Assembly: GCA_027017505.1 (NCBI GenBank)
Contig: JALUQR010000192.1
Span: forward strand, 1-7,873
From: a bacterium
GTDB taxonomy: Bacteria > Desulfobacterota > GWC2-55-46 > DRQE01
Direction of reading: 5' to 3'
Length of the DNA: 7,873 nucleotides
The position numbers were made by a program, and so were the translations under genes. The notes beneath the pieces are model-generated. The model did not search any database, was not told the DNA's origin, and saw only the letters and a program-made list of their open reading frames with translations. Shown here piece by piece: positions 1 through 5,745 of this stretch. How positions within the stretch are numbered: the first letter of the stretch is position 1; every line of letters starts with the position of its first letter.

Positions 1-198
1 CTCGTATACCATACCCCCAAGTTCGTTAAAGAGCTTTTCGGCCTGTTTGTGGTTTGTGTATATACGGTAGCGCAGTTTTCCTATCTTTGCCATCTCCTCG
101 CTCTTTTCAACTGCAAGTTTCGCACCTCCTCTTACCGCCTCCCAGCCTCCCTGGGCTGCCTTTTTAAGCTCCTCTGTTACCTTATCCCAGAATGACAT
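1..198 (-). CDS. Small charged amphipathic protein, C-terminus cut by window edge
   Basis: I see 66 codons, open to the left edge, so the protein is incomplete and its end is unknown. The start is set by AAGGAGG at 206-212 with a 7-nt spacer to the ATG at 196-198. An ATG two codons upstream (202-204) directly abuts the Shine-Dalgarno sequence and is unlikely to be used. The protein begins MSFWDKVTEELKKAAQGGWE, followed by a Lys/Glu/Ala-rich stretch to about residue 41 that would form an amphipathic helix, then a segment rich in Tyr, Lys and Asn (LRYRIYTNHKQAEKLFNELG). There is no signal peptide and no membrane segment in the visible part, so it is probably cytoplasmic or peripherally membrane-attached. 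I do not recognise a family of known function. It has its own candidate promoter at 242-270 and lies downstream of, and on the same strand as, the two-helix membrane protein. Confidence 0.8.
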   Translation of the reverse strand, partial: MSFWDKVTEELKKAAQGGWEAVRGGAKLAVEKSEEMAKIGKLRYRIYTNHKQAEKLFNELGGMVYE

Positions 199-241
199 AA
201 CCATACCTCCTTTTTTAAAATCTCTCTGCCCTCGTAATATT

Positions 242-270
242 AGGATATGCCATTTATACCCGAGGGTCAA
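242..270 (-). promoter_or_regulatory. Candidate sigma-70-type promoter for the small charged protein
   Basis: On the minus strand TTGACC (265-270) is followed after exactly 17 bp by TATCCT (242-247), about 30 nt before the ribosome binding site. Short dyads sit in the same stretch: ACCCgaGGGT at 258-267, and CCCTCG (229-234) with CGAGGG (261-266) flanking the -10. These could be operator-like but are short enough to arise by chance. Confidence 0.5.
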
Positions 271-283
271 ACCCTTTAGCAGA

Positions 284-538
284 TTAGGTCTTTCTTGCAA
301 ACAGGTTGTAAAGCAGTGCAACTATGAGTCCACCCAGCATGCCATCCACGAAACCCCATATGCCTCCCACAAGGGCACCTGTGAAGGAAGGCTCAAAACC
401 TATGTATATGGAGCCCATAACATCAACGAACCTTGTACCCCAGCCCGCCATGGATGTCCATCCAACAAGCATCATTGCACCACCCCAGCACAGTCCAAAA
501 GAGAGTGCCAGTGCCTTGACATCCAGTGTGTGCACCAT
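284..538 (-). CDS. Small two-helix membrane protein (holin-like family in some annotations)
   Basis: This 84-residue protein has two hydrophobic segments, roughly residues 8-31 and 53-78. They are joined by a Gly/aromatic-rich loop containing WGTRFVDVMGSIYIGFEPS. The second segment carries the Gly-rich pattern GGIWGFVDGMLGG and ends ALLYNLFARKT with positive charge at the C-terminus. The pattern (W/Y-G-x-x-F-V, Y-x-G-[FY]-x-P-S, WGF-x-DG) recalls short bacterial membrane proteins often labelled 'bacteriophage holin'. That name is from memory, and nothing here points to a phage, so a lytic role is not supported. The start is fixed by GGAGGG at 546-551 with a 7-nt spacer. A candidate promoter lies at 578-607. 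The next gene on the same strand begins 85 bp further on with its own promoter-like sequence. Confidence 0.8.
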   Translation of the reverse strand: MVHTLDVKALALSFGLCWGGAMMLVGWTSMAGWGTRFVDVMGSIYIGFEPSFTGALVGGIWGFVDGMLGGLIVALLYNLFARKT

Positions 539-577
539 TGTTCATCCCTCCTTTTACGGTAAGTGGGCCTCTTTTTT

Positions 578-607
578 AGAGTATTGCAGAACAATCAGTG
601 GTGTCAA
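578..607 (-). promoter_or_regulatory. Candidate promoter for the two-helix membrane protein
   Basis: A perfect -35 hexamer TTGACA reads on the minus strand at 602-607. The -10 is weaker: AATACT (580-585) with a 16-bp spacer, or TACTCT (578-583) with an 18-bp spacer. A start near 570 would leave a short leader containing GGAGGG before the ATG at 538. Confidence 0.5.
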
Positions 608-658
608 GCAGAGTTTTCCTAAAGCCAGCCCCACCCTGTGCCGATATTTAACGAGGGG

Positions 659-686
659 TTGTTTAATTCAATTATTGAGCTAAAAT
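659..686 (+). promoter_or_regulatory. Candidate promoter of the macro-domain gene, placing transcription start at the ATG
   Basis: TTGTTT (659-664) and TAAAAT (681-686) are separated by 16 bp in an A/T-rich stretch. Transcription would begin about 7 nt past the -10, around 692-694, which is the A of the ATG. No Shine-Dalgarno sequence lies between the -10 and the ATG, so a leaderless mRNA is possible. Confidence 0.45.
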
Positions 687-693
687 ATATAGC

Positions 694-1239
694 ATGGAGA
701 TACGCATAGGGAAGACAACCCTCTCTCTTGTCAGGGGAGACATTACAGAGCAGAGCGTGGATGCCATCGTGAATGCTGCCAACTCCAGACTTGCGGGAGG
801 TGGTGGAGTTGACGGTGCAATCCACAGAAAGGGAGGCCCATCCATAATGCAGGAGTGCCGTAAAATTGGCGGATGTCCCACTGGCAATGCGGTTGCAACA
901 GGGGCGGGAAGACTGAAGGCAAAGTATGTGATACACGCGGTGGGCCCCATCTACAGGGGTGGAGACAGGGGCGAGCCAGAACTCTTAAGCAGTGCATACA
1001 GGCGAAGCCTTGAGGTGGCAAAAGAGAAGGGTTGCACATCCATTGCCTTCCCCTCCATAAGCACGGGTGCTTATGGATACCCCGTAGAAGAGGCATCACG
1101 CATAGCACTCAAAACCGTAATAGAGTTCATTGAAAGGGAAGACTGGTTTGAGCTTGTAAGGTTTGTACTCTTTACAGACGATGACCTTAAGGTGTACAGA
1201 AAAACCCTCGAAGACCTGATGAAGGGCCAGGGGTCTTAA
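694..1239 (+). CDS. Macro-domain protein, YmdB-like O-acetyl-ADP-ribose deacetylase
   Basis: This 181-residue protein is a single stand-alone macro domain, the expected size for the family. Such domains bind ADP-ribose, and YmdB-type members hydrolyse O-acetyl-ADP-ribose or remove ADP-ribose from acidic side chains in the cytoplasm. Visible motifs are GDIT (15-18), VDAIVNAANS (22-31), GGGGVDGAIH (35-44), CPTGNAVATGAG (61-72), the YVIHAVGP strand (78-85) and the phosphate-binding loop PSISTGAYGYP (120-130). Asn30 and Asp40 align with the catalytic Asn25 and Asp35 of E. coli YmdB, so the enzyme should be active. There is no signal peptide or membrane segment. The ATG has no recognisable Shine-Dalgarno sequence, unlike its neighbours. 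No sirtuin or ADP-ribosyltransferase partner is in the window, so its physiological substrate is open. It ends 78 bp before the cytochrome gene, and co-transcription with it is possible but unproven. Confidence 0.93.
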   Translation: MEIRIGKTTLSLVRGDITEQSVDAIVNAANSRLAGGGGVDGAIHRKGGPSIMQECRKIGGCPTGNAVATGAGRLKAKYVIHAVGPIYRGGDRGEPELLSSAYRRSLEVAKEKGCTSIAFPSISTGAYGYPVEEASRIALKTVIEFIEREDWFELVRFVLFTDDDLKVYRKTLEDLMKGQGS

Positions 1240-1252
1240 ACTCAAAAAAATT

Positions 1253-1266
1253 CATCTGTGCAGATG
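1253..1266. promoter_or_regulatory. Palindrome CATCTG-tg-CAGATG, possible operator
   Basis: A perfect 6-2-6 inverted repeat in the 78-bp gap before the cytochrome gene. With a 2-nt centre it is better suited to a dimeric protein binding site than to an RNA hairpin. Its centre lies 35 bp from that of a second palindrome of the same geometry. Confidence 0.35.
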
Positions 1267-1287
1267 TCAGCTTGGGGTAAAACCAGA

Positions 1288-1301
1288 GATACAGTTGTAT
1301 C
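1288..1301. promoter_or_regulatory. Palindrome GATACA-gt-TGTATC, possible operator of BlaI/MecI/CopY type
   Basis: A perfect 6-2-6 inverted repeat just before the cytochrome ribosome binding site. Its core TACAgtTGTA fits the TACAnnTGTA operator known for CopY-type and related BlaI/MecI winged-helix repressors. No such repressor is encoded in the window, and one short match is weak evidence. Confidence 0.35.
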
Positions 1302-1303
1302 GG

Positions 1304-1312
1304 AAAGGAGGG
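1304..1312 (+). promoter_or_regulatory. Ribosome binding site that decides the cytochrome start
   Basis: AAAGGAGGG lies 5-6 nt before the GTG at 1318-1320, which is in frame with the long reading frame. The upstream in-frame GTG at 1258 has no comparable site, so the 1318 start is preferred. Confidence 0.75.
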
Positions 1313-1317
1313 CTGAG

Positions 1318-2784
1318 GTGCATATCCTTATAGTAACAGACAGGCCTTCAGGCCCCATGGAGCTTGAAGAACTGCTTTCACAGAGAGACCACACCGTAGA
1401 GTGCGCATCCCCTGAAGAAGCCAGAGAAAGGGTGAAAACCGCAGACCCCTCTGCAATAGTTGTGGATATGGCAGACAGGCAAAGGCTTCTATGCTTTCTT
1501 AAAGAGCTGGGCAAAGAAGGCCCTGGACTGTCAAAAAACACCATCGTTATGGTACATGGAAAAGACCCCTTCATAGAGGAGCTTCTATTCAGGTGGGGTT
1601 TTAAGTCCACTGCAACCTACAGGAAGGTGCCTGCCATCATAGATAAACTCACCAGGGATACAGCCCTGAGCAGGGCATTCCCCCTGCTGTATATCCTTCT
1701 GGCAATGATTGCCACATTTCTTATCTGGCCTGCAGGCTCTGGCACTGCAAGGGAACCCACCCGTTGTGTAAGCTGTCATGAGGATGTGCACCGTGAGGCA
1801 ATAAGTGCAAAGTACCGCCACAGTGTTGTAACAGACCAGAAATGTGCAAGATGCCATATCATAGAGCCCACAAACTGGAATCCAAACCTGGTGGAACAGG
1901 CCATCTCAAAGGAATACACAACAGAGGCACTCATACCGCTTAAGGACATGGTTGAGGAGAACAAAAAATACACCCTGAAGGTGGTTGCATGGGATGAGAC
2001 CTCACGCAGGTCTGCACCCATAACGGTTGAGCTTGAGCCTGAAAACATAACACCATTTGAGCTCGAACCCCCTTCCACACTCTCTGTACAGAACATCAGG
2101 GTGGAAGAGATAAGACACGGGGTGTTCTCCACCGCAACCATAAGCTGGCAGACAAACGAGTTTACACGGGGTGCTGTGGAATACGGCGAGGATAAAAAGT
2201 ACATAAATGTAACCCCCTGGGAATACTCCTACTCCAGGGAACACAGGGTTACACTGAAGGGGCTTAAAAAGGGCAGGCGTTATTACTACCGCATAATACT
2301 AAAGGATGTATTCGGCAACATGATAAGGTCTTCGGAGATGATACTGGACATAGAGGAGCCCCGTTATCCTCCACAGAGGAGGTCTTCCATAGCAAGGGGC
2401 TTTCCCTCCATAGAGAGGGCAGAGCCTGTAAGCATACAGGGGTATCCGTTTCTTCTTGTTGTAACAGACAGACCCTCTCGCGTTACCGTAACGCTTAAGA
2501 GCACCGCGGACGATAAAACCCATGGTGATGGCTTTCTTCCACCGAAGACAGCACAGATAGATGTGTGCATTGAGTGCCACAGGCAGGGTGTCTCACACCC
2601 CGTGGGGATAAGTGCCAACAGTCCCAGCACGGTTATACCTAAAAACCTGCCAACACTTGAGGGTGGCATAATAACCTGTGTTACATGCCATTATCCACAC
2701 GGCAGTGATAAACCCTTCTTTGCGAGGATGGACTTCGAGCGGGATATATGCATAGAGTGTCACAGGAAGGGACCATTCATATAA
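1318..2784 (+). CDS. Receiver-like domain / membrane anchor / pentaheme cytochrome c with FN3-like modules
   Basis: With the GTG start chosen for its Shine-Dalgarno sequence, the protein has 488 residues. Residues 1-110 look like a response-regulator receiver fold: strand HILIVTD (2-8), strand AIVVD with candidate phospho-acceptor Asp50, strand NTIVMVHG (74-81), and Lys103 in a YRKVP context. Only one acidic residue (Asp8) stands where two are usual, and His80 replaces the usual Thr/Ser, so it may be a pseudo-receiver. A hydrophobic segment (about 120-140) preceded by Lys/Arg anchors it with the N-terminus inside. The rest should be periplasmic: CVSCH (150-154), CARCH (176-180), two fibronectin-III-like modules (about 200-245 and 265-345, the second with TATISWQTNEFTRGAVEYG), then CIECH (417-421), CVTCH (454-458) and CIECH (478-482). 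Five covalent c-type hemes are predicted, with several free His as possible axial ligands. It is likely an electron carrier or redox sensor. The partner is unknown. Confidence 0.85.
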   Translation: MHILIVTDRPSGPMELEELLSQRDHTVECASPEEARERVKTADPSAIVVDMADRQRLLCFLKELGKEGPGLSKNTIVMVHGKDPFIEELLFRWGFKSTATYRKVPAIIDKLTRDTALSRAFPLLYILLAMIATFLIWPAGSGTAREPTRCVSCHEDVHREAISAKYRHSVVTDQKCARCHIIEPTNWNPNLVEQAISKEYTTEALIPLKDMVEENKKYTLKVVAWDETSRRSAPITVELEPENITPFELEPPSTLSVQNIRVEEIRHGVFSTATISWQTNEFTRGAVEYGEDKKYINVTPWEYSYSREHRVTLKGLKKGRRYYYRIILKDVFGNMIRSSEMILDIEEPRYPPQRRSSIARGFPSIERAEPVSIQGYPFLLVVTDRPSRVTVTLKSTADDKTHGDGFLPPKTAQIDVCIECHRQGVSHPVGISANSPSTVIPKNLPTLEGGIITCVTCHYPHGSDKPFFARMDFERDICIECHRKGPFI

Positions 2785-2787
2785 CCC

Positions 2788-3579
2788 CTACTCACCTATC
2801 TTTACAAGGAGTCCTTTCTGCTTTACCACCCTGAAGTTCCACGCAAAAAAGACCACTGCGACAGCTGTGTAAACTGCGTTCAGCACCACCGCTGTGAAAA
2901 ACTCATCCACGGGGAATCCCCTGCCCGAGATAACCGCCCTCATGCCCTCAAACACATGTGAGGAGGGCACAAAGAATGCAACTGTCTTTATCCATGGTGG
3001 CAACACACTTACAGGATAAAATACCGCAGAGACGGGCTGAAAGAGAAACGCCACACCCCATGCAAGCACCTCTGCCTCCTGGCCGAACCTGAGTATTATA
3101 GCGGTTGTTATTATACCCACAGCCCAGCCCATGACCACAAGGTTTGCAACAAATGGCACAAGGTGAAATCCCAGGCTGAATATGTTGAACCTGTAGAGAA
3201 GATACGCCACAGTTACCATAACGGTGGATGCAAGAAGAAGCTTTACAAGGCTTATTACAAGAAGCGAGCACACATACTCTGCAACACTCAGGGGACTCAC
3301 GAATATGTTTATAAGGTTTCTCGACCACATGTCCTCAAGGAACGATACCGTTATACCCTGCTGGGCTCTGAAGAGTATGTCCCATAGTATGAGGGCACCC
3401 ACAAAGAAGGTTACAAACTCTGGCAGTGTGCCCCTGTAGGCAGAAAGATACATGCTTATAAACCCCCACACAAGGAGGTCAAGAAGTGGCCAGTAGAAGA
3501 CCTCCATGAGCCTTGGAAGGCTTCTCTTGTAGAGGTATATGTGACGCATCGTATATGCCAGTATGCGACCAGCACTCAT
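2788..3579 (-). CDS. ABC-2 type transporter permease
   Basis: This 263-residue integral membrane protein is the usual length for DrrB/NodJ/YadH-like ABC-2 permeases. About six hydrophobic segments are visible, near residues 28-46, 53-70, 102-128, 137-163, 170-192 and 228-249. The C-terminal half carries the family pattern FQPVSAVFYPVSVLPPWIK (180-198), then a helix and PSSHVFEGMRAV (205-216). It would pair with the ATPase encoded immediately upstream. The stop of that gene and this ATG overlap as ATGA (3576-3579), and GAGG lies just upstream, so the two subunits are translationally coupled. It is the last gene of the heme operon as seen here. Its TAG lies only 3 bp from the TAA of the convergent cytochrome gene. 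ABC-2 systems generally export drugs, lipids, polysaccharides or small molecules. The operon suggests a heme or porphyrin link, but the sequence does not show the substrate. Confidence 0.9.
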   Translation of the reverse strand: MSAGRILAYTMRHIYLYKRSLPRLMEVFYWPLLDLLVWGFISMYLSAYRGTLPEFVTFFVGALILWDILFRAQQGITVSFLEDMWSRNLINIFVSPLSVAEYVCSLLVISLVKLLLASTVMVTVAYLLYRFNIFSLGFHLVPFVANLVVMGWAVGIITTAIILRFGQEAEVLAWGVAFLFQPVSAVFYPVSVLPPWIKTVAFFVPSSHVFEGMRAVISGRGFPVDEFFTAVVLNAVYTAVAVVFFAWNFRVVKQKGLLVKIGE

Positions 3580-4310
3580 GAGTCCTCTTCCGCTATCCTC
3601 ACAAACAGTCTTTCAAGCTCACACTCACCGTATCTTCTGAGTATCTCCCCAGGGCTACCCTCTGCAACGATTCTTCCCCTGTTGAGGAATATTATCCTGT
3701 CGCAGAGCTCTTCCATCTCCTTCATGTTGTGGGAGGTGTAGAATATGGTGGTTCCCCCTGTGTGGTTTATATCTTTAAGTAGCCTTCTTGTGCGCTCTGC
3801 CATAAGTGGATCAAGGCTTGCGGTGGGCTCATCGAGAAAGAGTAGCTCGGGTTCGTTGAGAAGTGCCTTTGCAAGCCCAAGCCTTGTTATCTGCCCAGAG
3901 GAGAGCCTTCTTACAGGCTCATCTGCCATATCCTCAAGCCCGAACATCGCAAGAAGCTCATTTATCCTTCCTTCCACATCCCTCACACCATACAGGCGTG
4001 CAAACACCCTGAGGTTCTCCCTCGGTGTAAGCGAATAGGGTAAGGACACATAGGGTGAGGTGAAGTTTATCCTTGATAGAATCCCCTCTCTGTCACGGGA
4101 GAAGGGGTCTTTTCCGAATATCCTCACACTTCCTGATGTGGGTGTTATAAGGCCCAGGAGTATGTGCAGTGTGGTGGTCTTTCCCGCACCGTTTGGCCCG
4201 AGAAGCCCCACTATCTCGCCCCTGAATATGCTGAATGAGATGCCATCAACCGCTGTTACCCTGCCCTGAAATACCTTCGTGAGGGCAGATACCCTTACTA
4301 TCTCCTCCAT
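3576..4310 (-). CDS. ABC transporter ATP-binding protein, ABC-2 exporter type
   Basis: From the preferred ATG at 4308-4310 the protein has 244 residues, a single nucleotide-binding domain that energises the permease encoded next. Motifs in order: Walker A GPNGAGKTT (38-46), signature LSSGQ (136-140), Walker B LLFLDEP (156-162), D-loop ASLDP (164-168) and H-loop His194 in YTSHN. The Q-loop region reads INFTSPYVSLPYSL (81-94), without the usual Gln. Similar TSPY/SSPY versions occur in some ABC-2 ATPases, so this may be a subfamily trait rather than a defect. An upstream ATG (4365-4367) would add 19 residues inside hemG. The shorter start is preferred because homologous ATPases begin close to the first beta strand and the ATG falls 7 nt after the hemG stop, as expected for coupled translation. 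No strong Shine-Dalgarno sequence precedes either ATG. The C-terminus (RIAEEDS) overlaps the permease start by 4 nt. Confidence 0.9.
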   Translation of the reverse strand: MEEIVRVSALTKVFQGRVTAVDGISFSIFRGEIVGLLGPNGAGKTTTLHILLGLITPTSGSVRIFGKDPFSRDREGILSRINFTSPYVSLPYSLTPRENLRVFARLYGVRDVEGRINELLAMFGLEDMADEPVRRLSSGQITRLGLAKALLNEPELLFLDEPTASLDPLMAERTRRLLKDINHTGGTTIFYTSHNMKEMEELCDRIIFLNRGRIVAEGSPGEILRRYGECELERLFVRIAEEDS

Positions 4311-4317
4311 GGCGACC

Positions 4318-5745
4318 CTACTGTCTGAAAAGTGTGTTGATGAGTCTTTCAGCGGTGGTCTGTGCATCCCTTACGGTATCGCTTATGCCTATCCCACGAT
4401 AGGCACTGCCTGTAAGGTAAAGTGCGTGGTGTTTCTCACAGAGTTTTTCTATACTGCTTACCCGTTCCATGTGGCCTATGGTGTACTGTGGCATTGCCCT
4501 GTGCCAGCGGTATATTCTAACAAAAAGTGGCCTGGTGTGTATGCCCATGATATCCCTGAGGTCTTTTGTTACAAGCTCTGCAAGGGGTTCATCCTTCATG
4601 GAGACAAGCTCACCCCTTTTTGCCCCGCCAACGAAACACCTCAGAAGTGCCTTATCCTGCGGGGCCCTTGCATCCCACTTTGAGGATGTCCATGTGCAGG
4701 CCATAATAGTTCTTCCCTCCACCTCGGGCACCACAAAGCCAAACCCATCCATGGGATGTGAGAACCCCTTTTTATCAAAACCCATGGATATCGTTGCGGT
4801 GGAAACATAGGGTATTGTAAGAAGAAGCCCCGAGAGTCTCTCATCAAACCCCTTAACGAGTGAGGCACTCACCCACGCAGGGGTTGCAACCACAAGGGCA
4901 CAGGCAATAAGGCTTCTGCCATCTTCTGTTTTGACCACATAATGGTCTGTTTCCTTCTCCACCCTTTCTACAGCTGTATTCTTCAGTATGGTAACACTGT
5001 CCTTTATTCTATCTGCCAGAGTATCAACGAGGGTCTGCATTCCACTTTTAAGGCTTACAAACATGGTAAGGGTGGTTCTGTTCTTCTGCGGGGTGCGTGT
5101 GGTCCTCATCCTGTGGAGCATTCCACGCACAAGGCTACCGTGGGTTTGCTCCATCTCAACGAACTTTGGAAAACTTGCCCTTATACTCATGGTTTCGGGG
5201 TCTCCTGCGTGTATGCCTGCTACAAGGGGCTGTGCTATCTTCCGGAGCACCTCCTCACCGAGCCTTCTTCTGACAAAGTCTGCAAGGCTTTCGTCTGTGG
5301 TCTGCCTTCTTCTGGGCACAAACGGCTCCATGGCCATACGGAGCTTACCCCTCCAGGATATAAGGGTATCCCTCAGAAGGGGCAGTATTCTGGTTGGAAC
5401 CATCAGTATCACACCCTCTGGCAGGGGATGCAATTTGCCCTCCGAGAACACATAGGTTGTGCCAGAGGGCATTTTTGTGGGAAGAAGCTCTTCTTCAAGC
5501 CCCAGTTCTCTGCAGAGTGCCAGTGCCCAGGGCTTTTCACTGAGGAAGCAATCAGGCCCGCCCTCTATAAGAAAGCCATCGAGCCTTTCGGTAAGTATGT
5601 TACCGCCAAGCCTTGGGCCCTTCTCAACAAGCGTTATGTTACAGCACCCTGTGCCTCTATCCTCAAGCCCCTTTTTAAGATAATATGCGGTTGAAAGCCC
5701 TGCTATGCCACCGCCTATTATCAGGATATTCTTATCTTTTTCCAT
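4318..5745 (-). CDS. hemG: FAD-dependent protoporphyrinogen/coproporphyrinogen oxidase (HemG/HemY type)
   Basis: This 475-residue flavoprotein is the typical length for the oxygen-dependent family that oxidises protoporphyrinogen IX to protoporphyrin IX (or coproporphyrinogen III in Bacillus-like pathways). The FAD-binding dinucleotide fold is clear: ILIIGGGIAGLSTAYYL (7-23), then LVEKGPRLGGNILTE (39-53) and GFLIEGGPDCFLSEKPW (57-73). The C-terminal FAD motif is LTGSAYRGIGISDTVRDA (444-461). RWHRAMPQYTIGH (413-425) and the TSSKWDARAP region (353-362) also fit the family. There is no signal peptide. The enzyme is expected at the cytoplasmic face of the membrane. The ATG at 5743-5745 lies inside the end of hemH (25-nt overlap) with only a weak ribosome binding site, suggesting coupling to hemH translation. 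It follows the hemE-hemH-hemY order of Bacillus subtilis. Which tetrapyrrole it prefers cannot be told from the visible motifs. Confidence 0.95.
   Translation of the reverse strand: MEKDKNILIIGGGIAGLSTAYYLKKGLEDRGTGCCNITLVEKGPRLGGNILTERLDGFLIEGGPDCFLSEKPWALALCRELGLEEELLPTKMPSGTTYVFSEGKLHPLPEGVILMVPTRILPLLRDTLISWRGKLRMAMEPFVPRRRQTTDESLADFVRRRLGEEVLRKIAQPLVAGIHAGDPETMSIRASFPKFVEMEQTHGSLVRGMLHRMRTTRTPQKNRTTLTMFVSLKSGMQTLVDTLADRIKDSVTILKNTAVERVEKETDHYVVKTEDGRSLIACALVVATPAWVSASLVKGFDERLSGLLLTIPYVSTATISMGFDKKGFSHPMDGFGFVVPEVEGRTIMACTWTSSKWDARAPQDKALLRCFVGGAKRGELVSMKDEPLAELVTKDLRDIMGIHTRPLFVRIYRWHRAMPQYTIGHMERVSSIEKLCEKHHALYLTGSAYRGIGISDTVRDAQTTAERLINTLFRQ

Larger units (their letters stand above)
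539..693. other. Divergent intergenic region between membrane protein and macro-domain gene
   Basis: This 155-bp gap separates two divergently read genes. It holds a minus-strand promoter (578-607) and a plus-strand promoter (659-686). I see no RNA gene, long hairpin or additional small gene with a ribosome binding site in it. Confidence 0.6.

Noticed and set aside
619..1108. Minus-strand reading frames opposite the macro-domain gene
   Set aside because: They mirror the conserved macro-domain gene, have low-complexity composition and lack supporting ribosome binding sites.
1258..1317. Longer start (GTG 1258) for the cytochrome protein
   Set aside because: It has no Shine-Dalgarno sequence and overlaps the two palindromes. 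The in-frame GTG at 1318 has AAAGGAGGG at ideal spacing and begins directly with the first receiver strand.
2788..4310. CcmAB cytochrome c maturation transporter
   Set aside because: The permease carries ABC-2 DrrB/NodJ-like features and is longer than typical CcmB. No CcmC, CcmD, CcmE or CcmF is adjacent.
4311..4367. Longer start (ATG 4367) for the ABC ATPase
   Set aside because: The extra 19 residues lie inside hemG, do not resemble an ABC domain, and AAGG abuts the ATG without proper spacing.
4942..5694. 250-residue plus-strand reading frame opposite hemG
   Set aside because: It is rich in Cys, His and Tyr without domain logic, has no ribosome binding site, and is a shadow of the clearly conserved hemG on the other strand.
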